Positions 51,160 through 51,585 of a stretch of 51,585 nucleotides of DNA are shown one piece after another. Origin of the DNA: Saccharomonospora sp. CUA-673. GTDB lineage: Bacteria > Actinomycetota > Actinomycetes > Mycobacteriales > Pseudonocardiaceae. The notes below the pieces were generated by a model. That model was not told the DNA's origin. It worked only from the letters and a program-made list of their open reading frames with translations, and ran no database searches. The first letter of the stretch is position 1. Every line of letters starts with the position of its first letter. A program made the position numbers and the translations under genes. The stretch spans positions 1 through 51,585 of the forward strand of contig NZ_MKKE01000031.1 in NCBI RefSeq assembly GCF_001942305.1, written 5' to 3'.

Positions 51160-51585
51160 TGAAGGAAACTGTGACAGTGGTTTAGGCCGCCGGGGTGGCG
51201 GTGTGGCTCATGATGGTTTCGTATTCGATGGGGGTCAAGCGGCCGAGGCGGGCTTGTCTGCGGCGTCGGTGGTAGGTGCGTTCGATCCAGGTCACGATCG
51301 CGATGCGGAGCTCTTCGCGTGTGGCCCATGTGCGGCGGTTGAGCACATTGCGTTGCAGGAGGCTGAAGAAGCTCTCCATGGCGGCGTTGTCACCGGCTGA
51401 GCCGACCTGGCCCATCGAGCCGCGCATGTGGTGGCGCCACAACGCTTGCTGCAGTTTCCGGCTCCGGAATTGGCCTCCACGATCGCTGTGCAGCGTGCAG
51501 CCGGCGACGTGGCCACCACGGCGGGCGACGGCCGATTCCAGCGCGTCCAGGGCGAGCTGGGAGGTCATCCGGTCGGCGATGGAAT
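51160..51585 (-). mobile_element. IS3-family insertion sequence, one end, cut by the window edge
   Basis: Contains the end of a transposase (51182 to window edge) and, just outside it, TGAAGGAAACTGTGACAG (from about 51161), which has the TGA... start usual for IS3 terminal repeats. The other end and orfA lie beyond the window. Confidence 0.7.
51182..51585 (-). CDS. IS3-family transposase OrfB, C-terminal part
   Basis: DDE integrase core. Continues beyond the window (SIADRMTSQLALDALESAVARRGG...). HSDRGGQFRSRKLQQAL carries the second Asp, and GSAGDNAAMESFFSLLQRNVLNRRTWATREELRIAIVTWIERTYHRRRRQARLGRLTPIEYE carries the Glu and the usual IS3 ending. Last residues SHTATPAA. Partial at the 5' side. 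Confidence 0.9.
   Translation of the reverse strand, partial: SIADRMTSQLALDALESAVARRGGHVAGCTLHSDRGGQFRSRKLQQALWRHHMRGSMGQVGSAGDNAAMESFFSLLQRNVLNRRTWATREELRIAIVTWIERTYHRRRRQARLGRLTPIEYETIMSHTATPAA

Overview
The window is very GC-rich actinobacterial DNA, about 70% G+C by eye. It has GTG starts, ATGA/GTGA gene overlaps and actinobacterial gene sets (mec-cysO-cysM, clpS-DUF2017, murI-rph-rdgB, LCP proteins, ipd steroid genes). Protein style and the 21-bp intergenic repeats suggest a Pseudonocardiaceae genome, perhaps Saccharomonospora, Prauserella or Amycolatopsis-like. That genus-level guess is inference.

Layout. At 1-4.5 kb a repeat element runs into the 3' end of cobQ, followed by a secreted trypsin-like protease, a GNAT enzyme, a small Cys/His protein and an alpha/beta hydrolase. 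At 5.0-9.5 kb come ctaD (cytochrome oxidase subunit I), serB, a PTH2-like protein and a methyltransferase. At 9.5-12.9 kb are a DinG-type helicase with a coupled small gene and a secreted choice-of-anchor P protein. At 13-16.8 kb are nicotinate salvage (pncB, pncA) with an unusual PfkB protein, then clpS and DUF2017. At 16.9-20.3 kb are a P1 peptidase, the sulfur-carrier cysteine pathway mec-cysO-cysM, and a truncated haemoglobin flanked by direct repeats. At 20.4-25.5 kb are a uridine-kinase-like protein, rhomboid, murI, a metallo-beta-lactamase, rph, rdgB and bcp. At 25.5-34.3 kb are a lipoprotein, small membrane proteins, a LysR/EamA pair, a tRNA-like gene, DUF3618, an acidic-tailed protein, a TetR/BVMO pair and an XRE regulator. 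At 34.5-40.3 kb are an LCP transferase, a phospholipase A2-acyltransferase fusion and a membrane diguanylate cyclase. At 40.3-41.1 kb is an unusual gene-poor stretch with a 12-bp repeat array and three tiny ORFs. At 41.1-50.8 kb are an MFS exporter, an SDR, fadD and the operon SDR-SDR-echA20-ipdA-ipdB-ipdC for opening steroid rings C/D. The right end carries a second, inverted copy of the left repeat element and a cut-off IS3-family transposase.

The most striking unexplained feature is the set of three hexapeptide ORFs at 40667-41117. Each has GGAGG, a 6-nt spacer and a start codon, and encodes M-x-D-R-D-F-stop. The copies differ at synonymous positions, which points to a selected peptide. 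They lie on the + strand between two - strand genes, with no + gene directly downstream. Second is a 21-bp tandem repeat family found in four clusters, two of which are long arrays with a shared tail module in opposite orientation at the two window ends.

Quality warning. About 20 single-base deletions break otherwise conserved genes, including ctaD, serB, cysM, dinG, fadD, echA20 and ipdC. Almost all remove one base from a short G or C run, and in each case adding it back restores frame and a family-typical length. I read them as sequencing or assembly errors and annotate the genes as intact with frameshifts marked.
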